A stretch of 64,000 nt of DNA from CAYFHQ01 sp964342805 (GTDB lineage: Bacteria > Bacillota > Clostridia > Peptostreptococcales > Acidaminobacteraceae): positions 7,828-71,827 of the forward strand of contig CAYFHQ010000010.1 of NCBI GenBank assembly GCA_964342805.1, given 5' to 3'. Positions 8,535-16,423 of this stretch are shown piece after piece (position 1 is the first letter of the stretch; each line of letters starts with the position of its first letter). The position numbers were made by a program, and so were the translations under genes. Below the pieces are notes generated by a model. The model did not search any database and was not told where the DNA came from. It saw only the letters and a list, made by a program, of their open reading frames with translations.

Positions 8535-8558
8535 ACTTAGTTGCATGTGCAACTAAGT
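8535..8558. promoter_or_regulatory. perfect palindrome upstream of MATE gene, MarR-type operator candidate
   Basis: ACTTAGTTGCA and TGCAACTAAGT form 11-bp arms around a TG centre, 28 bases before the MATE start codon. TAGTTGCA/TGCAACTA arms are typical of MarR-family operators. No MarR gene lies nearby. Confidence 0.55.
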
Positions 8559-8586
8559 GATCAAAAACCTTACAAGGAGACCATAT

Positions 8587-9957
8587 ATGAGAGCCAATGC
8601 AACTGCCCATAGTGAACGCCTGGGCACAGAACCCATTAAGAAACTCTTGGTCAGCATGTCCCTACCGGCGACTGTGGCCATGATCGTCAACGCCCTTTAC
8701 AACCTGGTAGACACCATCGTCGTCGGACGGGGTGTAGGTGCCCTGGCCATTGGTGGCCTGGCCATTTCCTTCCCCATCCAGATGTTCATCATGGCCATTG
8801 CCCAGATGATCGGGATTGGGGCAGCCTCCATGATTTCCCGCCAACTGGGCCAGGGAGACGTGGAAAAGGCCGACCAAACCGCCGGTAACGCCTACATTGC
8901 CATTGTTGTCCTCGGTGTCATTACCATGGTCGTGGGCCTCAACTACTTAGAGCCCCTGCTACGGATTTTTGGCGCGACGGACACCCTCTTACCCTATGCC
9001 ATGGAGTATATGGAAGTCATTTTGATTGGTAGTGTTTTCTACATGTTTGCCGTTGCCTCCAACAGCCTTATTCGAGCTGAAGGCAATGCCATTGTGGCCA
9101 TGGTGACCATGTTCATTGGTACAGGGCTCAATATTATCCTTGACCCAATCTTCGTCTTTGTCTTTGATATGGGCATTAAGGGGGCTGCCTGGGCAACAAT
9201 TATCTCCCAGTTTATGTCCTTTGCCTTTGTAATGATTTATATTTACAGTGGTCGGTCCAGCCTCAAGGTCATGCCCCACCACCTGATTCCCCACAGAGAA
9301 CTCATGCGGGAAATGTTTGCAGTGGGTGCTCCAGCCTTTGCCCGCCAAGTGGGCGGCAGTGCCCTGGCCATTATCGTAAACAACTCCTTGGGCTACTATG
9401 GCGGCGACATTGCCATTACTGCCTTTGGGGTGGTCAACCGGGTTATGATGTTTATCTTCATGCCACTCTTCGGGGTGGTCCAAGGCTTCCAGCCCATTGC
9501 CGGCTACAACTACGGGGCCAAGCTCTTTGACCGGGTGAAAGAAGTCATAAAGCTATCCATGCAGTACACCACCGTTTACATGGTGGGAGGCTGGCTCCTC
9601 ATTCTCTTGGGTGCAGACTTTGTCATCCGGGTCTTCACCACTGACCCAGACGTAATCGCCCTGGGGGCCCAGGCCATGCGGATCGTTCTTTTCGCCGTGC
9701 CGGTCATCGGTGTCCAGATCATCGGTTCCTCAGTCTTCCAGGCCTTTGGTAAGGCCATGCCAGCCATGGTCTTGACCCTGTTGAGACAGTTCATTATCCT
9801 AATCCCACTCCTCTTGATCCTGCCAAGGATTGGAGACCTGGGACTCTTGGGTATTTGGCTCGCCTATCCCATTTCTGATGTGGCGTCCACCTTTGTCAGT
9901 GTCTTCATGCTCCGCAAGGAAATGCACCTCCTTGAGCCGGACAAGGCACAAGCATAA
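8587..9957 (+). CDS. MATE-family multidrug efflux transporter
   Basis: This 456-residue membrane protein has 12 predicted hydrophobic segments in two related halves. It opens with the MATE pattern PIKKLLVSMSLPATVAM and an early YNLVDTIVVGRGVG segment. The second half begins with a similar MREMFAVGAPAFARQVGG stretch, and FQPIAGYNYGAK is the well-conserved loop motif after TM7-8. Such pumps export cationic drugs or toxins in exchange for Na+ or H+. ATG 8587 is chosen because ACAAGGAGACCATAT precedes it; a longer reading from 8557 has no such site. It is a single-gene unit, with a palindrome just upstream and a strong terminator behind. Confidence 0.93.
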   Translation: MRANATAHSERLGTEPIKKLLVSMSLPATVAMIVNALYNLVDTIVVGRGVGALAIGGLAISFPIQMFIMAIAQMIGIGAASMISRQLGQGDVEKADQTAGNAYIAIVVLGVITMVVGLNYLEPLLRIFGATDTLLPYAMEYMEVILIGSVFYMFAVASNSLIRAEGNAIVAMVTMFIGTGLNIILDPIFVFVFDMGIKGAAWATIISQFMSFAFVMIYIYSGRSSLKVMPHHLIPHRELMREMFAVGAPAFARQVGGSALAIIVNNSLGYYGGDIAITAFGVVNRVMMFIFMPLFGVVQGFQPIAGYNYGAKLFDRVKEVIKLSMQYTTVYMVGGWLLILLGADFVIRVFTTDPDVIALGAQAMRIVLFAVPVIGVQIIGSSVFQAFGKAMPAMVLTLLRQFIILIPLLLILPRIGDLGLLGIWLAYPISDVASTFVSVFMLRKEMHLLEPDKAQA

Positions 9958-9962
9958 CAACA

Positions 9963-10002
9963 AAAACCCGTCAACAAGGCTCGAGTCATGTTGACGGGTT
10001 TT
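9963..10002. terminator. bidirectional terminator between MATE and truA genes
   Basis: AAAACCCGTCAACA pairs with TGTTGACGGGTTTT (14 bp), with T-rich sequence on both sides. It can serve both convergent genes. Confidence 0.85.
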
Positions 10003-10046
10003 CTTTATGGTTTTGTAAGGTACTCTTTTTAATAGTCTACCTCTTT

Positions 10047-10784
10047 TTAGTAATGCACTTCTTTCAAGAAGAGACCCTTGGGATCTGCAGTAACCCCGCA
10101 CTTGGACCGATCCTTGGCTGCAATCATTTCCGTTACAGACTCCACCTTGCGTTCCCCTGCACCAATTTCCAGAAGAACACCCACCATACGGCGGACCTGG
10201 TTGTGGAGGAAACCTTCGCCCTTAATGTCGATATAAAGCTTGGTTCCCTGGCGGATAATTTCAATGGACTCTACCTTGCGGACCATGGACTTCTTCTTGG
10301 ACTTGGCCGTCGTAAAGGTGGTAAAGTCATGCTCACCTACAAAAAGTTGAGCTGCTTCCTTCATAGCCTCGTCGTCCATCTTGCGGGTCTCAAGGACATG
10401 GGTCTTCCGCTGGAAGGGGTCCACATAAGAAGCATTCCAAACTTGGTAGCGGTAGGTCTTGCCCTTGGCATTGTAGCGGGAGTGGAATTTGTCATCCACC
10501 TGCTTTACCCGGGTAATTCGAATATCTTCGGGTAAGTACTGGTTAAGGTGGCGCTGTACACTCTTAGAAGTCAGTTGCTCCTTGCAATGGAAGTGGGCCA
10601 CCTGGTTGTAGGCGTGTACCCCTGCGTCTGTGCGGGAAGCTCCTGGGACCTCTACTCGTTCGTCAGCCAGGGTAATAATGGCCAACTCAATTTTCCCTTG
10701 AATGGTCATGTCTGTGTGTCCTAGACGCTGCCACCCCTTGTAGCGGGCACCGTCATAGGTAATATCCAGTCTATACGTAGGCAT
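10047..10784 (-). CDS. truA: tRNA pseudouridine(38-40) synthase
   Basis: TruA converts uridines 38, 39 and 40 of the tRNA anticodon arm to pseudouridine. The product from ATG 10784 is 245 residues, the normal length. It contains the N-terminal ITYDGARYKGWQ motif, the catalytic Asp in PGASRTDAGVHA (about residues 46-57), SRYNAKGKTYRYQV and GEGFLHNQVRRMVG near the C-terminus. The site AAAGGAAAAACA precedes the chosen start; a much longer upstream reading frame is not needed. It stands alone here, divergent from a DJ-1/PfpI-like gene, rather than in the common ribosomal-protein cluster. Confidence 0.95.
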   Translation of the reverse strand: MPTYRLDITYDGARYKGWQRLGHTDMTIQGKIELAIITLADERVEVPGASRTDAGVHAYNQVAHFHCKEQLTSKSVQRHLNQYLPEDIRITRVKQVDDKFHSRYNAKGKTYRYQVWNASYVDPFQRKTHVLETRKMDDEAMKEAAQLFVGEHDFTTFTTAKSKKKSMVRKVESIEIIRQGTKLYIDIKGEGFLHNQVRRMVGVLLEIGAGERKVESVTEMIAAKDRSKCGVTADPKGLFLKEVHY

Positions 10785-10848
10785 TGTTTTTCCTTTCCAC
10801 TTTTGATTTCCATTTTGATATACTATTGGTAAAGAAGGAGGGATGTAG

Positions 10849-11568
10849 ATGAAAGGTCGTATTTTAGTACTTGTCACCGGAAGCTCCACCGTGTCCACGG
10901 GATTTGGCACCGCCCCCGCAGGGCTCAATGTCTTTTCCTTGGTCGAAGCCATCGATCCAGCGATCCGAGCCGGCTGGACCATTCACTATACCTCACTTCA
11001 CGGATCAACTCCCACCTGCCAGGACGGCTGTTTCCACCTCCTGGGTGAAGTGGACAGGGACTACTACGAGTCCTATGTGGAAGACAATCCTAACTACTTG
11101 CTGCCAACTGACTTGGCCAGCTTAACAGAAGAAAAATTGCAACCCTTCGTTGGCCTCCTGATTCCTGACGGCCTAGGTTGCATTGATGATATGCCCAATC
11201 ATACCGCTTTAAAGCGTCTATTGCAACATTTTCACCACTATAAAAAGCCCATTGGTACCCTGGGCTTTGGAATAGCTGGTTTGCTTCATGAAGGTTATGA
11301 CACCGATTGGCTCTTTGAGGGGTATGACATGACTACCCATTCTGACGAGTACATCGCAAAACTAGAACGGTGGGTCCTGGACGACGTCCTGACCTTCCAC
11401 CTCAATGACCATATCCAAACCGGGGGTGGTCACTTGATCTACGGACCACCTGCCAAGGCCTTCCTGGTGGAAGACCGAGAACTCCTCACCGGCCACAGTG
11501 CCTACAGCGCTGCAGAATTTGGTCGACACTTCTTAAAAAAGGTGGTCCATTGGTTGGAACACCGATAA
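10849..11568 (+). CDS. DJ-1/PfpI-like protein lacking the nucleophile cysteine
   Basis: The start LVLVTGSSTVSTGFGTAPAG and the internal LLIPDGLGCIDDM and PIGTLGFGIAGLL segments follow the class I glutamine-amidotransferase-like fold of DJ-1/PfpI/Hsp31 proteins. In active members the nucleophile elbow reads like I-C-H-G-P. Here the same place reads L-G-F-G-I, so the Cys and the following His are both absent and ordinary hydrolase or deglycase chemistry is unlikely. A C-terminal GGHLIYGPPAKAFLVEDRELLTG stretch matches the usual substrate-side strand. ATG 10849 follows GAAGGAGGGATGTAG. The role is unknown; it may be a binding or sensor protein. Confidence 0.7.
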   Translation: MKGRILVLVTGSSTVSTGFGTAPAGLNVFSLVEAIDPAIRAGWTIHYTSLHGSTPTCQDGCFHLLGEVDRDYYESYVEDNPNYLLPTDLASLTEEKLQPFVGLLIPDGLGCIDDMPNHTALKRLLQHFHHYKKPIGTLGFGIAGLLHEGYDTDWLFEGYDMTTHSDEYIAKLERWVLDDVLTFHLNDHIQTGGGHLIYGPPAKAFLVEDRELLTGHSAYSAAEFGRHFLKKVVHWLEHR

Positions 11569-11591
11569 GTAAAAAGATGTGGTCTGGCCGC

Positions 11592-12059
11592 CTATAAAGA
11601 CCGACCACGCAACCACGACTGGGTTAATTCACGATCTTGAATGACCCAGTCTTTATTTTGGTACTGACGGACCTGTTCCATCAGGAACTTCCATTTTTCA
11701 TTATATGCCGTGTACACTTCCTTAGGCATGTCCTGGCCAAGGATCTTATGCATGAGGTGGAGTTCGGTACAGTACTCTGTGTCCGGTCGACACTTCATGA
11801 AGTTCAGGGTCCATTCATGGGTCTGGCCACCTTCTTCCCATGTAATCTTCAACAGCTTTTCATGGTCCGCTTCCTTGACCAAGCCGGCAAGGGTAATGGC
11901 TGGGTCCCCTTTGGATCGTAAGTGATAGGGCGCATCGATTGCCTTGGTCACTTGATCAAAGTCCCCAAGCCACCCCTTGGCATAGGTGGGGTTTGTGAAG
12001 AAACGGTAGGCACGACCGGGGTCGCAGGCCAGGCGGGTCATTTGATGTACAAACTTCAT
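11592..12059 (-). CDS. SRPBCC-fold (START-like) protein
   Basis: The 155-residue chain shows the order expected of a small SRPBCC ligand-binding fold. A first strand (FVHQMTRLACDP) is followed by an early helix with Tyr-Arg-Phe-Phe-Thr and a Trp (YAKGWLGDFDQ). A beta sheet follows with a WEEGGQTHEWTLNF strand, and a long C-terminal helix (NEKWKFLMEQVRQYQ) closes the pocket. Ligand and role are unknown. The start ATG at 12059 has TTGGAGGACTATC in front, and it lies 15 bases after the stop of the DUF3298 lipoprotein gene, so the two are probably co-transcribed. Confidence 0.65.
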   Translation of the reverse strand: MKFVHQMTRLACDPGRAYRFFTNPTYAKGWLGDFDQVTKAIDAPYHLRSKGDPAITLAGLVKEADHEKLLKITWEEGGQTHEWTLNFMKCRPDTEYCTELHLMHKILGQDMPKEVYTAYNEKWKFLMEQVRQYQNKDWVIQDRELTQSWLRGRSL

Positions 12060-12074
12060 GATAGTCCTCCAATG

Positions 12075-13496
12075 TTAAGCGCCTGGAATGAGGCGTTTTT
12101 TGTATTCTTCTTTCATATGGGGTAAGACCACGTCCCAGGGAATCTCGATCTCCGGGAAGCCCGCTGCATAGGGGGCGATCTCATACTGGTCAAAGTAGAT
12201 GATCAAGCCTCCGGCTGTCCAGCCAAAGCCCCGATTGTCCCCAATACCTTCAAAGACCTTGTCGGCGTCGTTGTAGAAACCCTCCTTGTTGGTCTTGAGG
12301 TATTCTTCTATAAAGCGGTCCATGGCCACCCGGGCCAGGGCCTGGTTGTCGAAGATTTCCATTAGAGCCACCCGGTTGCCCGTATTGAGGTCCAGGGTAA
12401 TAATGGTCCGCCCATGGTTGGGGTGGGCTGCCCCCTGAATAAAGTTGGACACACCCAGGGACAAGACCAGAATGTCGTCATGTTGCTTTAATATGGACCA
12501 GTTTTGCCACACTTCTTGGGCCGGCAGACCTACCCCTGTGACGTCCTCTTCTGGGTTGGTTGCCGTGGTGGCATTGAACTCCTTGACTTCGTTTTGCCAG
12601 GCCTCCATGGAGGTGAGGGTCTCTTGTAGACTGGTGTTGAGTTCTTCAGCGGTCGGTCCCACAAATACGGGAATTCTGATTTCAAGACCCGGTTCTGCCT
12701 TATAGTTTTCCAAGATCATGAGACTGTTGCGGACCACCACTGTTTTGCCCGACCCTGGAACCGTGTCCAGGCGGTCCCCCGCTTCAGTGGAGACAAAGTG
12801 GACTTTGTAGTCTGTTTTTTTGTCCTCAAAGGCCCCCTTGGTGTTGAGCAGGTAGCTGTTTTCACTGGCCTCCCATGGGGCGATCCGGAGGTCCTCCATG
12901 TCCCACAGGCTGGCACTATACATTTCTGGTAGGCCTATGCGTCCCCCCATTTCAAAAACGCGAATTTGGGACAGGATTTGATCCGCTGCCCCTGGGGAGT
13001 AATAATGCATGAGGTCTTGCCGTAAGTCCTCTTTTGAGGTGTAGTAGGTGGGTAAAAGGGTGTAGGTCTGGGTCCAGTAGGGGGTTTCCACGTCCACCAT
13101 TTGGGCCTTGTCCTGGCTCAGCTTAATAAGCTCCTGATACATGCCAATGGCGGCGACCAGGGCCTCCTGGGCACTTTCCCGGCTGTCTACCTGGCCAATG
13201 ACCTTGCGGTCTGGCAGGGGCAACTTGGGGGCCTCCTCCTCTTCCACGGGTTCTTCCGCTATTTGTTCTACTTCTTCTGCTGGTTGTTCAACAGCCTCAA
13301 CTTCTTCTTCCGGCTGCGCTGGTTCATTGGTTTCTATATGAGTGTCCGCAGGTGTTTCCTCTGCGGTTTGTGTGTTTTCTTCTGTGCCCTCTTGCGTTTG
13401 TTCGATGGGCTTCTGTTCTACTTCTGGCTCAACCGATGGCGTACAACCTGCCAGTAGGGCAGTGGCCACCAGGAGCGAAATCCACTTTTGGTTCAT
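12075..13496 (-). CDS. lipoprotein with DUF3298/RsiV-like C-terminal domain
   Basis: The signal sequence ends in the lipobox LLAGC (about residues 15-19), so the protein is predicted to be lipid-anchored on the outside of the membrane. A long acidic Glu/Pro/Thr/Ala-rich linker (about residues 20-95) follows and probably spans the wall. The C-terminal 170 residues fit the DUF3298 fold (QGAAHPNHGRTIITLDLNTG, VALMEIFD and the final FDQYEIAPYAAGFPEIEIPW pattern), known from RsiV and PdaC, where it is a ligand-binding or lysozyme-binding module. No sigma factor is adjacent, so an RsiV-type anti-sigma role is not supported. The start has GGGAGGCTGAA before ATG. Confidence 0.78.
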   Translation of the reverse strand: MNQKWISLLVATALLAGCTPSVEPEVEQKPIEQTQEGTEENTQTAEETPADTHIETNEPAQPEEEVEAVEQPAEEVEQIAEEPVEEEEAPKLPLPDRKVIGQVDSRESAQEALVAAIGMYQELIKLSQDKAQMVDVETPYWTQTYTLLPTYYTSKEDLRQDLMHYYSPGAADQILSQIRVFEMGGRIGLPEMYSASLWDMEDLRIAPWEASENSYLLNTKGAFEDKKTDYKVHFVSTEAGDRLDTVPGSGKTVVVRNSLMILENYKAEPGLEIRIPVFVGPTAEELNTSLQETLTSMEAWQNEVKEFNATTATNPEEDVTGVGLPAQEVWQNWSILKQHDDILVLSLGVSNFIQGAAHPNHGRTIITLDLNTGNRVALMEIFDNQALARVAMDRFIEEYLKTNKEGFYNDADKVFEGIGDNRGFGWTAGGLIIYFDQYEIAPYAAGFPEIEIPWDVVLPHMKEEYKKRLIPGA

Positions 13497-13601
13497 TTCA
13501 GCCTCCCATCTCTTCTATTATAGACTGAATGGAAGGAAATTGTGTTGCAGGTTGGTGACTTTTGTCACTAATTTGGTATTTTATGATAACCAGATAAAAC
13601 A

Positions 13602-13626
13602 CTTAACTCCCATAATATCCTTAACT
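13602..13626. promoter_or_regulatory. direct repeats resembling LytTR (AgrA/PlnC) regulator sites
   Basis: CTTAACT occurs at 13602-13608 and again at 13620-13626. In the other orientation these read AGTTAAG, the core of known AgrA sites (ACAGTTAAG). The 18-bp repeat spacing is a little shorter than the 21 bp known for AgrA/PlnC. They lie about 70-90 bp before the LytTR regulator gene. Confidence 0.4.
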
Positions 13627-13693
13627 TCCTTTATTACAGTAAGCATTAGGGATATACTAGTACAAAAGTACTGAAAGCGACCATGGGGGAATT

Positions 13694-14404
13694 ATGCTGA
13701 AAATCGCAGTCTGCGAAGATGAAAAAATCTATGCTGATCAAATAAATAACCTGATACAGGAATACGCCTCGTTAAATAGCGTAATGTTTGATGTCCAACT
13801 CTTTACGAATGGCCATACACTCTTGAGTAGTACAACCAAGTTTGATTTAATTTTTCTTGATATTGGCCTTCCCGACTACAGTGGTATGGATATTGCAACC
13901 ATGCTTCGCAACAACGGACTTACATGTAACATCGTATTTACTACATCCCACAAAGAGTTGGTTTTCCAAGCATTTAAAGTTAAGGCTTTTGACTATTTAG
14001 TAAAGCCGATTTCAAGTGGTGTTCTTACAGATGTAATGCAAAGAGTTTTAGACTCGCAAAGCAACATTGAAATGCCAAACTTAGCTCTGTCAGAACGTAG
14101 AGGACATATCCGCCAATTTCATAGTTCTGAAATCATCTATATTGAAACACACAAGCGGAAAGCTCTCGTTCATACCCTTGATTCTAAGTATGAAGTCATT
14201 GACAAGATCAGTGAGATTGAAAAAATGACAAAGACGCTTCATTTTTTCAGACCACACACAAGTTATCTTATCAATCTTGAGCATGTAAAGTCCTTTGGCA
14301 AAGGAATGATTACAATGAGTAATGGGGATCAACTTTTATTAAGTAGATTAAAAGAGAAGGATTTTAAACTTACTTTGAAACAATTTGCTTTACAAAGGGT
14401 CTAA
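13694..14404 (+). CDS. LytTR-family response regulator of bacteriocin locus (AgrA/ComE-like)
   Basis: The N-terminal receiver domain has the acidic pocket (CEDE, residues 7-10), the phospho-acceptor Asp56 in LIFLDIGLPD and the conserved Lys in YLVKPIS. The C-terminal LytTR DNA-binding domain starts near residue 135 (RGHIRQFHSSEIIYIET) and ends with SYLINLEHVKSF and LSRLKEKDFK. Such regulators drive bacteriocin and quorum-sensing operons by binding direct repeats. It lies two bases before the kinase gene on the same strand. ATG 13694 follows GGGGGAATT. The low GC content of this gene and its partner sets them apart from the genes on the left. Confidence 0.93.
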   Translation: MLKIAVCEDEKIYADQINNLIQEYASLNSVMFDVQLFTNGHTLLSSTTKFDLIFLDIGLPDYSGMDIATMLRNNGLTCNIVFTTSHKELVFQAFKVKAFDYLVKPISSGVLTDVMQRVLDSQSNIEMPNLALSERRGHIRQFHSSEIIYIETHKRKALVHTLDSKYEVIDKISEIEKMTKTLHFFRPHTSYLINLEHVKSFGKGMITMSNGDQLLLSRLKEKDFKLTLKQFALQRV

Positions 14405-14406
14405 AT

Positions 14407-15747
14407 ATGATTGAAAACACATTTGATTTCGTTCTATATATTCTTTCTATGTCTATCGGCTTGGGTTTCGTCTACTTTGTTTCAAAGATCATGCTGGACG
14501 AATCAAAATCTAAGACGCTCATTCGAATCTATTGGTTTGTTGTAGCAACGTCTACCTACTCGTGGTACATTGTGAGCAAAGAGAGCACAAGTATTTTGTT
14601 TCTTTTTCTATCTGCTGTACTCATTATTGGCGTGTTCAAGGGCAAACTACTCTCAAAGTGTTTAACATTGTTGATCGTTGTACTATCTTCATATCTCTTT
14701 GAAATGATCCTGCTACTCACATTTTCGCTATACAACCAATCAGGCTTTACGATCATCATAAAAACTAACTTTAGACTATATGATTCCATCGTTAGTGCTT
14801 TGCAAATCATTGTAGTTGTGATCTATTATTGGCTGGTCAAAGCAAGTATGCTTCCGGCCAAGCTCAGAATTGATGAAATTAGCGCCGGTTCACAGATTTC
14901 AATGATTGCAATAACTTCTTTACTGATGGGATTTATCATTCGAATCAATAGCTCTTTTAAAAGCCTCGAAACTTTAACCCATTCGCTAACTACATCTTTT
15001 CTCACATTAACCTTATTAATGAGTACCATAATCGCAACTGGGATCGTACTCATGATAGGAAAGAATATTCGCGAGCGATATTTATCGAGATCAAATCTCT
15101 TACTGAAAAATCAAATAGAAAGTCAACTCAACCATTATAATCAACTAGAAAAAGTCCTTGTAGAAACACGCAAGATTAAACATGATATGACCAATCATCT
15201 AATCTGCCTTCGACACCTTTTAGATACCAACGACTATCATTCTGCAATCAACTATCTTGATCAGGTAGAGCAACGCATTCATTCAATCTCTTCCATTATT
15301 GAGACGGGTAACACCATTGTTGATGCCATACTCAATGAGAAAATCAGCATAGCTAGTACAATCGAATGTGACATCCACTTCCATGGCTATGTCCCGGGTT
15401 CAACCTTTATTGAGTTAACAGATTTGTGCACAATTATTGCTAATACTTTAGACAATGCCCTCGAAGCAACTGACAGGTATGAAGGTGATCATACTCGAAC
15501 AATAGAAATTATATCTAGAGTCGAGTATGGTTTATGGCTTTATAAGATTATCAACCCCTCTAATTACGTCTTGCTCTCAGACAGGAAGATGCCATTGAGT
15601 CAAAAGGCTGATCAATACGCTCATGGACACGGTCTTAACAATGTCAAAGAATCGGTTGAAAGATACTCAGGTGACTTAAAGTTATCTTATGACAATCACA
15701 CATTTTCGTTAACTATTGCACTCCCACTAAAAGATCATACACCGTAA
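14407..15747 (+). CDS. AgrC/ComD-like peptide-sensing histidine kinase
   Basis: Residues 1-220 contain about six hydrophobic membrane segments, as in the HPK10-type receptors that sense secreted peptides. The phospho-acceptor is His259 in TRKIKHDMTNHL. A short dimerisation helix follows, and then a GHKL ATPase domain with NTLDNALEAT (N-box) and HGLNNVKESVERY (G-box). There is no extracytoplasmic sensor domain between the membrane segments, so the membrane part itself must recognise the ligand. The most likely ligand is the 44-aa double-glycine peptide encoded directly downstream. A strong terminator begins at the stop codon. Confidence 0.93.
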   Translation: MIENTFDFVLYILSMSIGLGFVYFVSKIMLDESKSKTLIRIYWFVVATSTYSWYIVSKESTSILFLFLSAVLIIGVFKGKLLSKCLTLLIVVLSSYLFEMILLLTFSLYNQSGFTIIIKTNFRLYDSIVSALQIIVVVIYYWLVKASMLPAKLRIDEISAGSQISMIAITSLLMGFIIRINSSFKSLETLTHSLTTSFLTLTLLMSTIIATGIVLMIGKNIRERYLSRSNLLLKNQIESQLNHYNQLEKVLVETRKIKHDMTNHLICLRHLLDTNDYHSAINYLDQVEQRIHSISSIIETGNTIVDAILNEKISIASTIECDIHFHGYVPGSTFIELTDLCTIIANTLDNALEATDRYEGDHTRTIEIISRVEYGLWLYKIINPSNYVLLSDRKMPLSQKADQYAHGHGLNNVKESVERYSGDLKLSYDNHTFSLTIALPLKDHTP

Positions 15748-15784
15748 AAGAAGATATCAATTCTTATTGATATCTTCTTTTTTT
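15747..15784 (+). terminator. terminator after kinase gene
   Basis: AAAGAAGATATCAA pairs with TTGATATCTTCTTT (14 bp, 6-nt loop) and is followed by TTTT. It separates the regulatory pair from the peptide and export genes. Confidence 0.85.
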
Positions 15785-15825
15785 GCATTTTATGTCATAA
15801 AAACTAACATAATATGCAAACTCTA

Positions 15826-15854
15826 TTGGTTTCATGTCATGTAATCCATATAGT
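15826..15854 (+). promoter_or_regulatory. promoter of the pheromone/bacteriocin operon with ATGTCAT direct repeats
   Basis: TTGGTT (15826-15831) and TATAGT (15849-15854) are 17 bp apart. ATGTCAT occurs at 15834-15840 inside the spacer and again at 15792-15798, exactly 42 bp (four helix turns) upstream. This fits a weak promoter activated by the LytTR regulator, but the repeat is not the same word as at 13602-13626. Confidence 0.45.
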
Positions 15855-15884
15855 GAACATATCAAATCTTGAAAGGAGTATTCC

Positions 15885-16019
15885 ATGAAATCAACTACAA
15901 ATTCTTTCGATGTCCTTAAGCCAGAAGAGCTGATGAAAACAAGTGGCGGAGGGTCATTCTATGTTGCCATCGAACAACTAATTGAGTTTTTCACACAATC
16001 ATCGTCTGACAAGAAGTAA
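15885..16019 (+). CDS. double-glycine pheromone precursor, 44 aa
   Basis: ATG 15885 is preceded by GAAAGGAGTATTCC. The leader fits the double-glycine consensus: Leu at -12, Glu at -8, Leu at -7 and Gly-Gly at -2/-1 (leader end PEELMKTSGG, cleavage after residue 22). The predicted mature peptide of 22 residues starts GSFYVAIEQLIEFF and ends in a hydrophilic SSSDKK tail. An amphipathic, short, non-GxxxG peptide directly after an AgrC/LytTR pair is the usual arrangement of a bacteriocin induction factor. The C39 exporter encoded downstream would cut and secrete it. A third small bacteriocin is the alternative. Confidence 0.8.
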   Translation: MKSTTNSFDVLKPEELMKTSGGGSFYVAIEQLIEFFTQSSSDKK

Positions 16020-16048
16020 GCGATTTTTTTAATCTACAACTAGTTAGT

Positions 16049-16085
16049 AATTGCCTTATGGCAATTCAGGCATATCAATATGCCT
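16049..16085 (+). promoter_or_regulatory. tandem hairpins between pheromone and bacteriocin genes
   Basis: AATTGCC/GGCAATT (16049-16066) and AGGCATAT/ATATGCCT (16068-16085) are two perfect small stem-loops in a row. Neither has a proper T-run. They may be processing or stability signals, or an attenuator. Confidence 0.45.
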
Positions 16086-16155
16086 ATATATATTTTGGTT
16101 CTAGATAGATAACCCGGGAAAATCTCATCTAGCCATTCAATGAAAGGAAGATAAA

Positions 16156-16407
16156 ATGAAGCAATTTCAAGAACTAAACTCAGTGGAATTATCAAACGTA
16201 AACGGTGGTGACCTAGGTCATATCGCAGGCGGTGTTGGTGGTGTTATCGGTGGATTTGGCGTGTTCGCTTCCGGCGCTGCAGCACCAGCGGCAACAACAG
16301 TTGCTGCTGCAGTTGGCGTAGTCGGCACTGCTGCATTTGGCGCAGTGGCAATCGTAGCAGGCGTAGCTTTGATTGGCTACGGTATTTACGACTCGATCAA
16401 AAACTAA
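16156..16407 (+). CDS. class II bacteriocin peptide, double-glycine leader (first of pair)
   Basis: This is an 83-residue precursor with a textbook leader: Leu-12, Glu-8, Leu-7, Val-4, Gly-2, Gly-1 (VELSNVNGG, residues 10-18). The mature 65 residues are rich in Gly, Ala and Val and contain overlapping GxxxG motifs (GGVGGVIGGFG), as used for helix-helix contact in two-peptide bacteriocins. The C-terminus is more polar (YGIYDSIKN). ATG 16156 follows GAAAGGAAGATAAA. It is followed after 16 bases by a second peptide of the same kind, so the two probably act together on target membranes. Confidence 0.88.
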   Translation: MKQFQELNSVELSNVNGGDLGHIAGGVGGVIGGFGVFASGAAAPAATTVAAAVGVVGTAAFGAVAIVAGVALIGYGIYDSIKN

Positions 16408-16423
16408 CAAAAGGATAAAATAA

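Noticed and set aside
12075..13496. RsiV-type anti-sigma factor
   Set aside because: The DUF3298 region fits, but there is no sigma-factor gene beside it, no membrane helix after a cytoplasmic domain, and the protein is a lipoprotein.
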